From Micavibrio sp. UBA6929 (GTDB lineage: Bacteria > Pseudomonadota > Alphaproteobacteria > Micavibrionales > Micavibrionaceae), in contig DKAJ01000005.1 in NCBI GenBank assembly GCA_002448815.1, positions 1 to 29,735 on the forward strand: DNA of 29,735 bases, written 5' to 3'. Position 1 is the stretch's first letter. Each line of letters begins with the position of its first letter. Made by a program: the position numbers and the translations under genes. Of this stretch, positions 8,124 to 17,047 are shown in pieces. The notes under the pieces were generated by a model. That model saw only the letters and a program-made list of their open reading frames with translations, did no database searches and was not told the DNA's origin.

Positions 8124-8840
8124 ATGAAACGTTTTTATAAGCAAGCACAAGCCGTGAAAAACGGTGATGTGTACGAAGTGCAACTTGACGGACGCAGTGT
8201 GAAACTGCCTGAAAGTAAAGCGCCTTTATCAATGCCTGTGCGCGGCCTTGCCGAGGCCATCGCCGCCGAATGGGACGCGCAAGAAGGCGCCGTTGTGCCT
8301 GATAGTATGCCGCTTATGCAAATTGCCAGCACATGTCAGGATAAGGTGTCTAAGCTGCGCGCGGCGATGCATGACCAGTTAATGAAGTATGTGGATACGG
8401 ATTTATTGTTTTACCGCACAGATAATCCGCCTGATTTGCGCGCGTTGCAAGAGGCCGCGTGGGATCCAGTGTTGGATGAATTTGAAACGCGTTATGGCGT
8501 GCGTCCGATTGTCACGGATGGCTTGGTCGCGCTATCGCAGCCGCAGGCGCTTCATGATGTGATTGATGGCATCTTATCCAAGCTGCCTGATGAAGCCTTT
8601 ACCGTTGCGCAAATTGCGGTGCCAGCATCAGGATCGTTGATTACAGGGATTTTATTTACGCTTGGCGCACTGGACGCGGAGCGTGTGTTATCGATTTGCC
8701 GCGTTGAAGAGCGCCATAAAGACGGCATTTATGATGCGGATAAATATGGGCAAGACCCATCCATTGAAAAGGCGGACAAGGCGATGATGCAAGATTTGCA
8801 AGCCTGCCGTCAGTATCTTGATTTACTTGCGGCCGAATAA
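8124..8840 (+). CDS. ATP12-family F1-ATPase assembly chaperone
   Basis: ATP12 proteins bind the alpha subunit of F1-ATPase before hexamer assembly. They occur in mitochondria and alphaproteobacteria, so this gene is a useful lineage marker. The 238-residue protein shows the family pattern: an N-terminal beta part with VQLDGRSVKLPESKAPL, then AEAIAAEWDAQEG, the conserved stretch YVDTDLLFYRTDNPPDL, and WDPVLDEFETRYGV followed by a helical C-terminal half. Length fits bacterial members. An AAAGG ribosome site precedes the start. Its last 18 bases overlap the end of the convergent mutL gene. Confidence 0.93.
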   Translation: MKRFYKQAQAVKNGDVYEVQLDGRSVKLPESKAPLSMPVRGLAEAIAAEWDAQEGAVVPDSMPLMQIASTCQDKVSKLRAAMHDQLMKYVDTDLLFYRTDNPPDLRALQEAAWDPVLDEFETRYGVRPIVTDGLVALSQPQALHDVIDGILSKLPDEAFTVAQIAVPASGSLITGILFTLGALDAERVLSICRVEERHKDGIYDADKYGQDPSIEKADKAMMQDLQACRQYLDLLAAE

Positions 8841-10724
8841 GGTTTCAATGTCATGGAGGCTGAGCGTGACGTAGGTCGGGCGGCCATGATTGCATTGCCC
8901 TGACAGCGGCGTTTCTTCCATCTGGCGCAACAGCGCGTTCATTTCCTCGGCATTCATACGGCGGCCAGAGCGGATAGATCCGTGGCAAGCCATCGTTGAT
9001 AGGATCGCGTTAAGGCGTTCTTCTAATCCTTGTGCGGTGGCGCGCTCGGTAATTTCTGCGGCGAGGTCTTCGATCAGTTTTTTAACTTTTGGTTTGTCGC
9101 CCAGCAATGCGGGGATGGCCTGCACCGCGATGGCACCACTGCCGAAAGGTTCAATTTCAAGACCCATTTTATCAAGGTGATCTTGGTAGTCGAGCAAACG
9201 CATGGCTTCACTGTCTTCAAGTTCGATGATTTCGGGCGTTAGGAAACCTTGCTTGGGGATGCCTGTGCTTTGCATTTGGGTTTTGAATTTTTCGTAGACT
9301 AGGCGCTCATGCGCGGCATGTTGGTCGACAATGACCATGCCGTTTTGGGTTTGGGCAATGATGTAATTTTCATGAATTTGCGCGCGCGCCGCGCCAAGGG
9401 GGAAGTTTTCATTCTCGGCGATGTGGCTGTCGGCTTGTGGCAGGGCGGTGTCCATGTGGTGCGCGGGTTGCGGGGCGGTGAAATGCTCGGCCTTGGCGGA
9501 GGGGGCAATTTGATCATCCCAACTGGTTTGCATAGGGGTGTAGGCTGGCGATGCGGGCTCGGCCAGTTCGTGTCCGGCGTGGTGTGCTGCAGGAGATGGC
9601 TGGTGGCTTGTCGACGCGGGGCTAAAGAAGCTTGGGGTCGGGCGATTATAGCTTTGGGCATTGTGGGCGCCGCCGCCAAAGGAGGGGGATTTTCCAAGGC
9701 GGGATATGGCGCTGTGTGATACGTTGCTTGAAACGCTAAAGCCATTTTCATGGATTGCATGTTTGAGCGCGGTAATAATAATCCCGCGGATGAGGGCAGG
9801 GTCTTGGAAGCGCACTTCGGTTTTGGCAGGGTGGACGTTTACATCGACTTGTGTCGGCGGCAACGTTAAGAACAGTGCCAATGCCGCGTGACGGTCGCGC
9901 GCCAGAACATCGGCATAGGCCGCGCGGACACACCCGTTGAGCAGCTTATCTTTGACGGGGCGGCCATTGACGAACAAATATTGATGGGTTGAATTGCTTT
10001 TGTGGAATGTCGGCAGACCTGCGTAGCCTGTGAGGTAAATATCCTCGCGCGCGGTATCAATGGACATTGCGTTTTGACCGAAATCTTTGCCTAAAACGGC
10101 GCTGAGGCGGCTTTGCGGGTCTGGCGATTGCGGGTAGTTAAAGTTTTGCCGTCCATCATGGGTGAGGGAAAAGCCGATCTCGTAATGCGCCATGGCCAGG
10201 CGTTGCAGTGTATCTTTGACGGCCATAAATTCGGCGCGTGCAGATTTTTGGAATTTCAGGCGCGCAGGCGTTGCGTAGAATAAATCGCGCACTTCGATAT
10301 GTGTGCCGTTTGGATGATTGGACGGTGAGGGCTCGCCTTTTTTGCCGCCTTCAACGCGAATTTCCCAGCTTTCTTTTGTGCCTTGTGCGCGGCTTTTGAT
10401 TGTCATGCGTGATACTGCGCCAATCGAGGGGAGCGCTTCGCCGCGAAACCCTAGATAGCGAATGTCCAGTAAATCATCGTCTGGAAGCTTGGACGTGGCG
10501 TGCCGATCAAGCGCGGCGGTGAGCTCTTCGGCGTTCATTCCACAGCCATTATCGTCGATGATAATCAGGGATTTTCCGCCGTCTTCGATGCGGACATCAA
10601 TTTGGGATGCGCCTGCGTCAATGGCGTTTTCGACCATTTCTTTGATCGCAGCGGCAGGGCGCTCAAGCACTTCGCCGGCGGCGATTTGATTGACGAGTGT
10701 TTCTGGTAAGTGACGAATCCGCAT
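8823..10724 (-). CDS. mutL: DNA mismatch repair protein MutL (endonuclease type)
   Basis: MutL couples mismatch recognition by MutS to strand removal. The 633-residue protein has the GHKL ATPase motifs at the N-terminus (AAGEVLERPAAAIKEMVENAIDAGA, DNGCGM at 59-63, GFRGEAL at 92-98). A proline- and histidine-rich linker of about 120 residues follows, then the dimerisation domain. That domain carries DQHAAHERLVYE at 467-478, which matches the metal-dependent nicking motif DQHA(X)2E(X)4E, plus ACHGSIR near 579 and QCNHGRP at 610-616. This MutL is therefore predicted to nick DNA itself, as in bacteria without MutH. It is the last gene of the long minus-strand run, 54 bases after the pentapeptide gene. 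Confidence 0.97.
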   Translation of the reverse strand: MRIRHLPETLVNQIAAGEVLERPAAAIKEMVENAIDAGASQIDVRIEDGGKSLIIIDDNGCGMNAEELTAALDRHATSKLPDDDLLDIRYLGFRGEALPSIGAVSRMTIKSRAQGTKESWEIRVEGGKKGEPSPSNHPNGTHIEVRDLFYATPARLKFQKSARAEFMAVKDTLQRLAMAHYEIGFSLTHDGRQNFNYPQSPDPQSRLSAVLGKDFGQNAMSIDTAREDIYLTGYAGLPTFHKSNSTHQYLFVNGRPVKDKLLNGCVRAAYADVLARDRHAALALFLTLPPTQVDVNVHPAKTEVRFQDPALIRGIIITALKHAIHENGFSVSSNVSHSAISRLGKSPSFGGGAHNAQSYNRPTPSFFSPASTSHQPSPAAHHAGHELAEPASPAYTPMQTSWDDQIAPSAKAEHFTAPQPAHHMDTALPQADSHIAENENFPLGAARAQIHENYIIAQTQNGMVIVDQHAAHERLVYEKFKTQMQSTGIPKQGFLTPEIIELEDSEAMRLLDYQDHLDKMGLEIEPFGSGAIAVQAIPALLGDKPKVKKLIEDLAAEITERATAQGLEERLNAILSTMACHGSIRSGRRMNAEEMNALLRQMEETPLSGQCNHGRPTYVTLSLHDIETLFGRK

Positions 10725-10778
10725 ATATCACATCATAAAGGGTTTGCCTGAAAGTGAATAGACAAAGATCGCGGTTTC

Positions 10779-12065
10779 TTATTGTTGGACGTTTAAAATT
10801 GCATCTTCGATTTGCACATTTTCCATGATGGCGCCGTTGATTTTTGCACCTGTTAGGTCTGCGCGGCGCAGGTCGGCTTTGTCGAGTCTGGCGTGGCTGA
10901 GGTCTGCACCTTTGAGGTTCGCGTCTTGTAAATTGATCCCGCGCAGGTCGGTATAGCGCAGGTCAGCGCCTGCAAGATTTGTTGCGCGCACGTCAATACT
11001 TCCGTCTTTACGCTTGATTTTGAGCGCCGAGAAATCGCCGCCGCTTAGGTTGGCGCGGGTGAATTTTGCGCCAGTAAGGTTTGATGCACGTAAATCGGCA
11101 TTGCGCAGGTCACAATCGCGGAAGTCAGCGCCAGTAAGTTGGGCGCTTTGCATGTCGATATTGACCAGGTCTTGCCGAATGAAGGCTGCGTTTTCGGCCT
11201 TGATCGCGGTGAGGTTATAGCCCCCAAGGTTTTTAACGTCCCGCAAGTCGTAATGACTGACATTGAGTTGCTGGCCCTTTTTGCCGGAGGATTTAATCCA
11301 TGCGATATGCTCGCTGATGAGGGCGGCAAGAGGCTTTTCCAAGTCATCTAAACGTTTGCCGATCTCGTGTTCGTTAAGGGTGTTTTCAAGCTTTAGGCCG
11401 ATTTTTTGAATGCCGTTCATGATTGACCCTGCGATAAGGGTGGATTTCATCGAGGCATTATTTAAAACGGCGCCAGACATGTTGCTATCGCTTAGGTTCG
11501 CACCGTCCAAATTTGCGTTTTCCAAATCGGCATTTTGTAAAACTGCGCGCGAAAGGTTGGCGTCAGTGAAAATGGCGTTTTGCGCGCGCAGGGCAGTTAG
11601 ATTGGCGGCGCTCATGTTTGTACCATTCAGCGTTGTGTTGCCGCCGGGCATATTTGTACGCGCCGAGTTGCCCAGTGAACCATCTTCTTGACGGGTCATG
11701 ATTTTGCCGCAGCGCATATCTGCGTCGTCAAGGTAGGCCTTGGTCAGGTTTGCGCCGTTGAGGTTTGCACCGCGCAGATCCGCGCGCGAGAGAATGGCCT
11801 GCCTCAGGTTTGCGTTTCGCAGATCCGCGGCGAAGAAGTTTGCCGAAACCAATGTGCAGTCTTCGAATATGGTTTCAAGGCAAATTGCGGCGGTAAAGTT
11901 GGCTTGTGACAGGTCGTGGCCTGTGAAGACAAGACGTGAAATATTTTTGTACTGAAAATCTGCGCGTACACCGCCAGGCATACTTTTGAGAAACAAAGCA
12001 TGCTTTTTGATCATGACGTCAATGTGCTCTTGCGTCAGGCGCTCTTCTTTTGTGTGGTCAGCCAT
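10779..12065 (-). CDS. Pentapeptide-repeat protein with two duplicated modules
   Basis: The 428-residue protein is built mostly of A(D/N)LXX-type pentapeptides, which fold as a right-handed quadrilateral beta-helix. It has no signal peptide or membrane segment. Two modules can be aligned. Each begins with an H..(F/W)(L/I)KS sequence (HALFLKSMPGG from residue 22; HIAWIKSSGKK from 253). Each then has about 70 residues of repeats and is broken by a KI..R..DGS-type insert (from 121 and 349) before more repeats. The stretch between them (about 211-245) is helical and repeat-free. Function is unknown; some pentapeptide proteins mimic DNA and protect gyrase, but those lack this architecture. It lies between pgi (18 bases upstream) and mutL. 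Confidence 0.9.
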   Translation of the reverse strand: MADHTKEERLTQEHIDVMIKKHALFLKSMPGGVRADFQYKNISRLVFTGHDLSQANFTAAICLETIFEDCTLVSANFFAADLRNANLRQAILSRADLRGANLNGANLTKAYLDDADMRCGKIMTRQEDGSLGNSARTNMPGGNTTLNGTNMSAANLTALRAQNAIFTDANLSRAVLQNADLENANLDGANLSDSNMSGAVLNNASMKSTLIAGSIMNGIQKIGLKLENTLNEHEIGKRLDDLEKPLAALISEHIAWIKSSGKKGQQLNVSHYDLRDVKNLGGYNLTAIKAENAAFIRQDLVNIDMQSAQLTGADFRDCDLRNADLRASNLTGAKFTRANLSGGDFSALKIKRKDGSIDVRATNLAGADLRYTDLRGINLQDANLKGADLSHARLDKADLRRADLTGAKINGAIMENVQIEDAILNVQQ

Positions 12066-12083
12066 ACGTGCAGTATACCTGAA

Positions 12084-13643
12084 TTAAGAGGGGTTCACAA
12101 TCGCTCTGATGAGGCCGGATGTCGAACTATCGTGCTTTTCTGAGGGGGTGCCTGTTTCAAGGTCTTTGATAATATCTTTTGCCAGTGTTTTTCCAAGTTC
12201 GACGCCCCATTGGTCAAAGCTGTTAATGCCCCAGATGGCGCCCTGGATGAAAATCTTATGTTCGTAAAACGCAAGCAACATGCCAAGGTAATAGGCGTTG
12301 AGTGTAGGCACTACAAATGTGCTTGAGGGACGATTGCCTTCAAAGTTGCGATGTGGTTCGCCGGTGTTGGTGCGTCCTTCCATTAGGGCTTGTGATTGTG
12401 CCAGCGCATTCGCATTGAGCGCTTGTTGGAAGTGGTCTGCTGCGTGAGGGTTGCGCGCCACGATAATAAAATCACAAGGAACGATTTCGCTGCTTTGGTG
12501 TAGGGCCTGCATAAAGGCGTGCTGTGCGCATGTGCCTGCATCGCCGAAGACGATTGGCGCGGTCTTGGTGTCGCCTGCGTATTTACCATTTGATTCCATG
12601 TCGAGTTGCTGCATATAGCCAGGCAACAAAGATAGCGCATCTGAATAAGGTAAGATTGCGTGGCCGGCATAGTCAAAAAAGTTGCGGTACCAAATGCCCA
12701 AAAGTGCCATTAAGACCGGAATATTGTGTTCTAATGGCGTTTCAATGAAATGATGGTCTGCCCGCGCTGCGCCGTTGATAAAGTCGCGGAACATATCAAA
12801 CCCAAAGGCAATAGCCAGAGGCAGGCCAATAGATGACCATACGCTAAAGCGTCCGCCGATCCAGTCGCGCATGGGCAGGATATGGTCACGTGGAATGCCA
12901 AAATCTTCGGCTGTTTCGACGGCAGAAGATGTTGCAAAAAGATGGTCTGATAGGTCTGCGTCATTCACGCCGTTGCTGAGCCATGCTTTGGCATAGTTCG
13001 CGCATGTCATTGTTTCTAGGGTTGTGAATGTTTTCGATGCGATGAGCAGGGCTGTGTGCTTTGGGTTTAGCTTTGCCAGTAATGTATCAAGGCTTTGCCC
13101 GTCAATATTTTTGATGAAGTGAACCGTCGGGCCAGAGCGCGCAGTTTCTAACGCATTGTACATCAGGCGAGGGCCAAGGTCAGATCCGCCAACGCCAATG
13201 CTGATGACATCGGTTATTTGAGGATTGTTTCTTATTTTTTCTGAGATGACTTTGATTTTCGCATGTAATTGCAATACAAAAGCCGTCACGTTTTCGCCGT
13301 TTACGCATAATGCGGTGTCGGTAGAGCCGCGCAGGGCTGTATGTAAGACGGCGCGTTTTTCTGTTGTGTTAATGGTTTCTCCTGCGAGCATATCTGCACG
13401 CTTTTGAGGGAAATTAGCTTCCTCGGCTAGAGCGCAAAGCTTTTCAATAGTGTCTTGATTGATGCGGTGTTTAGCGTAATCAAAGATAAGATTGTCGCAT
13501 GTTTGGTGCATGCGCTCGAAACGTTTCGTATCTATGGAAAACATGTCGCGCATATGCATGCCGGAGATGTCTTTTTGATGTTTTTCCAGATCCTTCCAAG
13601 TTGTGAATGATTGAGGTGATTTATTCGACATTTGGGAGGTCAT
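12084..13643 (-). CDS. pgi: Glucose-6-phosphate isomerase
   Basis: Pgi interconverts glucose 6-phosphate and fructose 6-phosphate in the cytoplasm. Signatures are IGVGGSDLGPRLMYNAL, SKTFTTLETM, DWIGGRFSVWSS (first PROSITE-type pattern), GEPHRNFEGNRPSS and GINSFDQWGVELGK (second pattern, with the catalytic lysine). I place the start at the ATG at 13641-13643, giving 519 residues that begin MTSQMSNKSPQ, because an AAGGA ribosome site lies 5 bases upstream of it. The frame stays open to an ATG at 13685 and there is another at 13631. The chosen start overlaps the end of the upstream peptidase gene by 23 bases, which suggests coupling. Length is slightly below the E. coli enzyme. Confidence 0.95.
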   Translation of the reverse strand: MTSQMSNKSPQSFTTWKDLEKHQKDISGMHMRDMFSIDTKRFERMHQTCDNLIFDYAKHRINQDTIEKLCALAEEANFPQKRADMLAGETINTTEKRAVLHTALRGSTDTALCVNGENVTAFVLQLHAKIKVISEKIRNNPQITDVISIGVGGSDLGPRLMYNALETARSGPTVHFIKNIDGQSLDTLLAKLNPKHTALLIASKTFTTLETMTCANYAKAWLSNGVNDADLSDHLFATSSAVETAEDFGIPRDHILPMRDWIGGRFSVWSSIGLPLAIAFGFDMFRDFINGAARADHHFIETPLEHNIPVLMALLGIWYRNFFDYAGHAILPYSDALSLLPGYMQQLDMESNGKYAGDTKTAPIVFGDAGTCAQHAFMQALHQSSEIVPCDFIIVARNPHAADHFQQALNANALAQSQALMEGRTNTGEPHRNFEGNRPSSTFVVPTLNAYYLGMLLAFYEHKIFIQGAIWGINSFDQWGVELGKTLAKDIIKDLETGTPSEKHDSSTSGLIRAIVNPS

Positions 13644-14982
13644 GAATTTCCTTATTGGGTTGTATATTGTCAGGCTTTCCAACAAGAACAGTCAAGAAAT
13701 GAGGTTGGCTGAGCCATTTTTGCGTTGTGCGCTCAATATCTTGAAGTGTAGCGTTTTTAATAATGTGCTCTCGTTGTGTTAAATAATTAACGGAAAGGTT
13801 ATTTTCTTGCAAATAGAGCAACATTTCAGCAATTTTATCAGTAGAAGTCAAGGTTAAGGGTAATTCTCCGATTAAATAATTTTTTGCATCGGTCAGTTCA
13901 CCCTCTGATATGGGGGTACTTAGCATGCCTTGCCATTCTTGCTGAATGAGGGATAGAACCTCTTGCGCGCTTTCGTTCTTGGTGGATGTTGATGCGCGCA
14001 GAAGGCTGACATGATCGTAATGGTTGAAAAACGTGTAAATCCCATAGGTTAGTCCGCGTTCTTCACGGATTGATTCGGTTAGGCGTGACCCAAATCCTGA
14101 TGAGCCTAAAACAAAGTTCATGATTTCGGCATAATGGAAATCAGGATCATGGATGGACGGGGCTTGTTGTGCCATGTGAATGGTTGTTTGCGGAATATCT
14201 AGCGGGAAGAGCCATGTTTCACCGCTGCTTTGCAGTGTTAGGTCAGGGATTTCGCTGAGATCATTCTGTTTTGGTAACGCGCCAAAGATTTGGTCCAATA
14301 TGCTAGTAAGCTCTTCTTCAGTGATGTCGCCTGTAACGCCAATGATGAGATTATCTTGGGCGAGGGCTTTTTTGTGATAGGCGCGCAGCATCTCTGGCGT
14401 GATGGTATCAAGTGTTGAGAGTGTGCCGCCGCTATTGAGCGCGTATGGGTGTCCTTGGAATGCCGCTTCGTTGAGCAAGCGTGCACCAATCCAGTTAGGC
14501 TTCGTCATGGCGTTTTTGATACGGCTTTTGTTGGCTTCGATCATGCGCGTTAGGGGCTCTTGATCAAAGCGCGGCGTGGTTAAAGCCATGTGCAGCAGGT
14601 TAAAGGCTTCATTTTTTGTACGAGTAAGTGTTTTGAGCGTGCCGCTAAAGGTGTCGCGGCTGACACCGAAAGACAGTGTGATCGATTGATCGTCTAACGC
14701 CTGTTGGAAGGCCTTTGAGTCTAAGTCGCCAGCGCCTTCGTCCATGGTGTTGGACATGATGCGCGCCAGCCCTTGTGTTTCGGGTGTGTCTTGCGCGGAG
14801 CCAGCATTGCGAAAGCCAAACTTCATTGCAATCAAAGGCATGCTGTGGTCTTCGATGAGCCACGCTGTAATGCCGTGTTTTTCGCTGGTAACGATTTTTG
14901 TTTCTAGTGCGGCGCGGGATACGGCGCTATTGAGTGATAGCGCACATATGAAAGTGCATATAATCAGGAGGATATTTTTCAT
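13621..14982 (-). CDS. M16-family peptidase homologue, secreted, without the zinc motif
   Basis: This 453-residue M16 (pitrilysin/insulinase-like) protein has an N-terminal signal sequence (MKNILLIICTFICALSLNSAVSRA). The fold signals are clear: GITAWLIEDHSMPLIAMKFGFRNAGSAQD, NLIIGVTGDITEEEL and the C-terminal FGSRLTESIREERGLTYGIY block that helps form the active site. The HXXEH zinc motif is missing; the matching helix reads GLARIMSNTMDEGAGDLDS. It is therefore predicted to be catalytically inactive and to work as the partner half of the active M16 protein encoded just upstream, with which it overlaps by 4 bases (ATGA). Such active/inactive pairs form heterodimers in other bacteria. Its location would be the periplasm. 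Confidence 0.9.
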   Translation of the reverse strand: MKNILLIICTFICALSLNSAVSRAALETKIVTSEKHGITAWLIEDHSMPLIAMKFGFRNAGSAQDTPETQGLARIMSNTMDEGAGDLDSKAFQQALDDQSITLSFGVSRDTFSGTLKTLTRTKNEAFNLLHMALTTPRFDQEPLTRMIEANKSRIKNAMTKPNWIGARLLNEAAFQGHPYALNSGGTLSTLDTITPEMLRAYHKKALAQDNLIIGVTGDITEEELTSILDQIFGALPKQNDLSEIPDLTLQSSGETWLFPLDIPQTTIHMAQQAPSIHDPDFHYAEIMNFVLGSSGFGSRLTESIREERGLTYGIYTFFNHYDHVSLLRASTSTKNESAQEVLSLIQQEWQGMLSTPISEGELTDAKNYLIGELPLTLTSTDKIAEMLLYLQENNLSVNYLTQREHIIKNATLQDIERTTQKWLSQPHFLTVLVGKPDNIQPNKEIHDLPNVE

Positions 14983-16445
14983 TGTGGCTCTCCTTCGTTT
15001 TGTGACGCAGCGCTGGCATTCTTATTTATGCTTGGCGGCATGATTGCGCCAAAGGTCATATGCGTTGTTTCTGCGCTGGGGTTTAGATATAACGCGGCGG
15101 CTTGGAGGATGTCTTCTTTTGTAACTTGTGCGATGTCGTGCGCCCAATATTCAACGCTGTCGAGCGTCGCGCCAGTGGTCATGGCCTGACCAATGATAAG
15201 GGCGGGCCCCATAAGACTGTCGCGCGCGAAAATTGCGGCATCTTGCGCTTTTTGTTTGGCGGTTTGCAGTTCTTGATCTGTGATGCCGTCAGTGGCAACA
15301 GATGAAAGCTCGCCTAATATAGCGTTTTTCAATGTGTCTGGTGTGATGCCTTGCGCGGGATATGCGTTTACCGAAATCAGTGCATCATTGAGAGCCGTGC
15401 CGTTATAGGATAGCGAGATTGCCGTTGCATATTTTTGTTTTACAACAAGGGATTGGTACAGACGTGAAGAGGCTCCGCCGCTCATGATCTCTTGTATGAG
15501 GTCCAAGGCCAGCGACATGTTTTTGTTTTGCGTGTATGACGGCGCGCGGAACATGAGCGATATTTGGCCTTGTTGAATGTCGGGTGTGATTTCGGACAGG
15601 GACACTTGGCCATGCAGCGGCGGTATTTGCGCGCGCGTGCGCTGTGGCACGGTGATGGGGGATAGATCGCCGTAATGTTCTTGTGCTAAGTCCAGGACTT
15701 CTGGGCCAGTGATATCGCCTGTTACAATTAAAATGGCATTGTTGGGGCCGTAATGCTTGTCGTAGAAGGCTTTGGCCATATCCCATGTGAGCGCTTCCAT
15801 TTCATGGAACCATCCAATAATAGGCGTGCCGTAGGGGTGGTTAATGAACGTTGCGGCGCGCAGGTGTTCATTAAAGCGCGCTGTTGGCGAATTATCGATG
15901 CGTTGTCTGCGCTCTTCCAAGATGACATCTCGTTCGGACAAGACATGGTCTTCGGGCGGGTTAAGGCCGCGCATACGGCCTGCTTCCATATGCATGACAG
16001 TGGAGAGGTGTTCGGCAGCGACAGATTGGTAATAGGCCGTGTAATCTTGCGAGGTAAAGGCGTTGTCTTGACCGCCGAGGCTGCGGATGGTTTTAGAAAA
16101 TTCACCAGGGGGCATGTCTTGTGATCCCTTGAACATTAGGTGTTCAAGGAAGTGTGCGATGCCCGATTGGCCATGCGGTTCATCAGCGGCGCCAACTTTA
16201 TACCACATCATGTGCGTGACGACTGGCGCGCGGTGGTTGGGGATCACGATGACTTGCAGCCCATTTGCAAGGGTGTAGCTTTGTGCGTTAAAGGTTTTGG
16301 TACGTTTGCTGAGGGGGTTGTTCTCGGCGGGTGTTGGGGCGCTGCTGTCTTGCATAATGCTATACAGGCCAGCAAATCCTGCGGCAAAGATCAGGATCAA
16401 TGCGCTGGCGGCGATCAGCAGTGGGCGAAGTGATGGAGTTGGCAT
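14979..16445 (-). CDS. M16-family zinc metallopeptidase, membrane-anchored or secreted
   Basis: This 488-residue peptidase is the catalytic member of the pair. The inverted zinc motif HXXEH is intact as HFLEH at 98-102 (GIAHFLEHLMFKG), and the third ligand is expected at the glutamate of DVILEERR near 177-178, about 75 residues downstream, as in the family. The N-terminus (about residues 7-31) is one hydrophobic segment that could be an uncleaved anchor or a signal sequence, so the enzyme acts on the periplasmic side. The C-terminal half has the paired inactive M16 domain with IMSGGASSRLYQSLV. The gene follows the bamF-like gene by 41 bases and its stop overlaps the next gene's start. The natural substrate is unknown. 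Confidence 0.93.
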   Translation of the reverse strand: MPTPSLRPLLIAASALILIFAAGFAGLYSIMQDSSAPTPAENNPLSKRTKTFNAQSYTLANGLQVIVIPNHRAPVVTHMMWYKVGAADEPHGQSGIAHFLEHLMFKGSQDMPPGEFSKTIRSLGGQDNAFTSQDYTAYYQSVAAEHLSTVMHMEAGRMRGLNPPEDHVLSERDVILEERRQRIDNSPTARFNEHLRAATFINHPYGTPIIGWFHEMEALTWDMAKAFYDKHYGPNNAILIVTGDITGPEVLDLAQEHYGDLSPITVPQRTRAQIPPLHGQVSLSEITPDIQQGQISLMFRAPSYTQNKNMSLALDLIQEIMSGGASSRLYQSLVVKQKYATAISLSYNGTALNDALISVNAYPAQGITPDTLKNAILGELSSVATDGITDQELQTAKQKAQDAAIFARDSLMGPALIIGQAMTTGATLDSVEYWAHDIAQVTKEDILQAAALYLNPSAETTHMTFGAIMPPSINKNASAASQNEGEPQ

Positions 16446-16486
16446 TGTCTTGGCATTTCCTTGGTGGTTAGGCTGCGCGCGGTGAC

Positions 16487-17044
16487 TTATTCTTCAATAG
16501 ACGGAGTTTCGCCATGCGTGATGCTTTTGCCTTCGGCCTTGTTGTTTTGAATGCGAAGGGCTTCTTGTTCGGCATCGACAACAGTGGCAGACGGCAGATA
16601 TTTGTCACCCCCGATACCCAGCAGTTTTTCTGCGACTGGTTTATTGCGGTTATGCAGTGTTGCGGTTTCTGCGTTGATGGTTTGGCGGATGTCGCTTTGT
16701 GCTTTGTTCACGCCTGCGCGCGCCATGAAAAGCTGATCTGCGGGGCTTAACTGGTCGGCGCTGTTAGGGAGTTTTTCTTTGCCGAGCAATGTTTGGCGGG
16801 CTTCGACGTCAGGCGATTCTTCCTGAGGGCGTGCCATACCAAGTTTTGGCTTAGGAAGTTGTGTTTGGTTGCTGGAGAGAAGTTCTTCTGGGACTTCGAG
16901 AGGGGCGCGGCGCACTACAGCAAATTCATTTGGCGACTCGCGCGTTAGTCCAAGGTTGTCGCGCACTTGACCAGCGCTACAGCCCGTAAGAATAAGACAT
17001 GCACAGCATAGAGTGAGAGAAGCGAAAAGCGTTTTTGTAGCCAT
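16487..17044 (-). CDS. DUF3035 (BamF-type) outer membrane lipoprotein
   Basis: This is a 185-residue lipoprotein: a short hydrophobic signal is followed by the lipobox LTGC, with the lipidated cysteine at 22 and serine at +2, which favours the outer membrane. Directly after it comes the DUF3035 signature DNLGLTRESPNEFAVVRRAPLEVPEEL. In alphaproteobacteria this family is annotated as BamF, described in Caulobacter as an extra subunit of the beta-barrel assembly machine. The rest is low-complexity and probably extended. It sits 3 bases after lspA, whose product cleaves its own signal, and before the M16 pair. I am sure of the family; the BAM role is transferred knowledge. Confidence 0.85.
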   Translation of the reverse strand: MATKTLFASLTLCCACLILTGCSAGQVRDNLGLTRESPNEFAVVRRAPLEVPEELLSSNQTQLPKPKLGMARPQEESPDVEARQTLLGKEKLPNSADQLSPADQLFMARAGVNKAQSDIRQTINAETATLHNRNKPVAEKLLGIGGDKYLPSATVVDAEQEALRIQNNKAEGKSITHGETPSIEE

Positions 17045-17047
17045 GAT

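Noticed and set aside
13644..13685. Longer pgi start at 13685
   Set aside because: The added residues are not Pgi-like and lie inside the upstream peptidase gene; the ATG at 13643 has AAGGA at the right distance.
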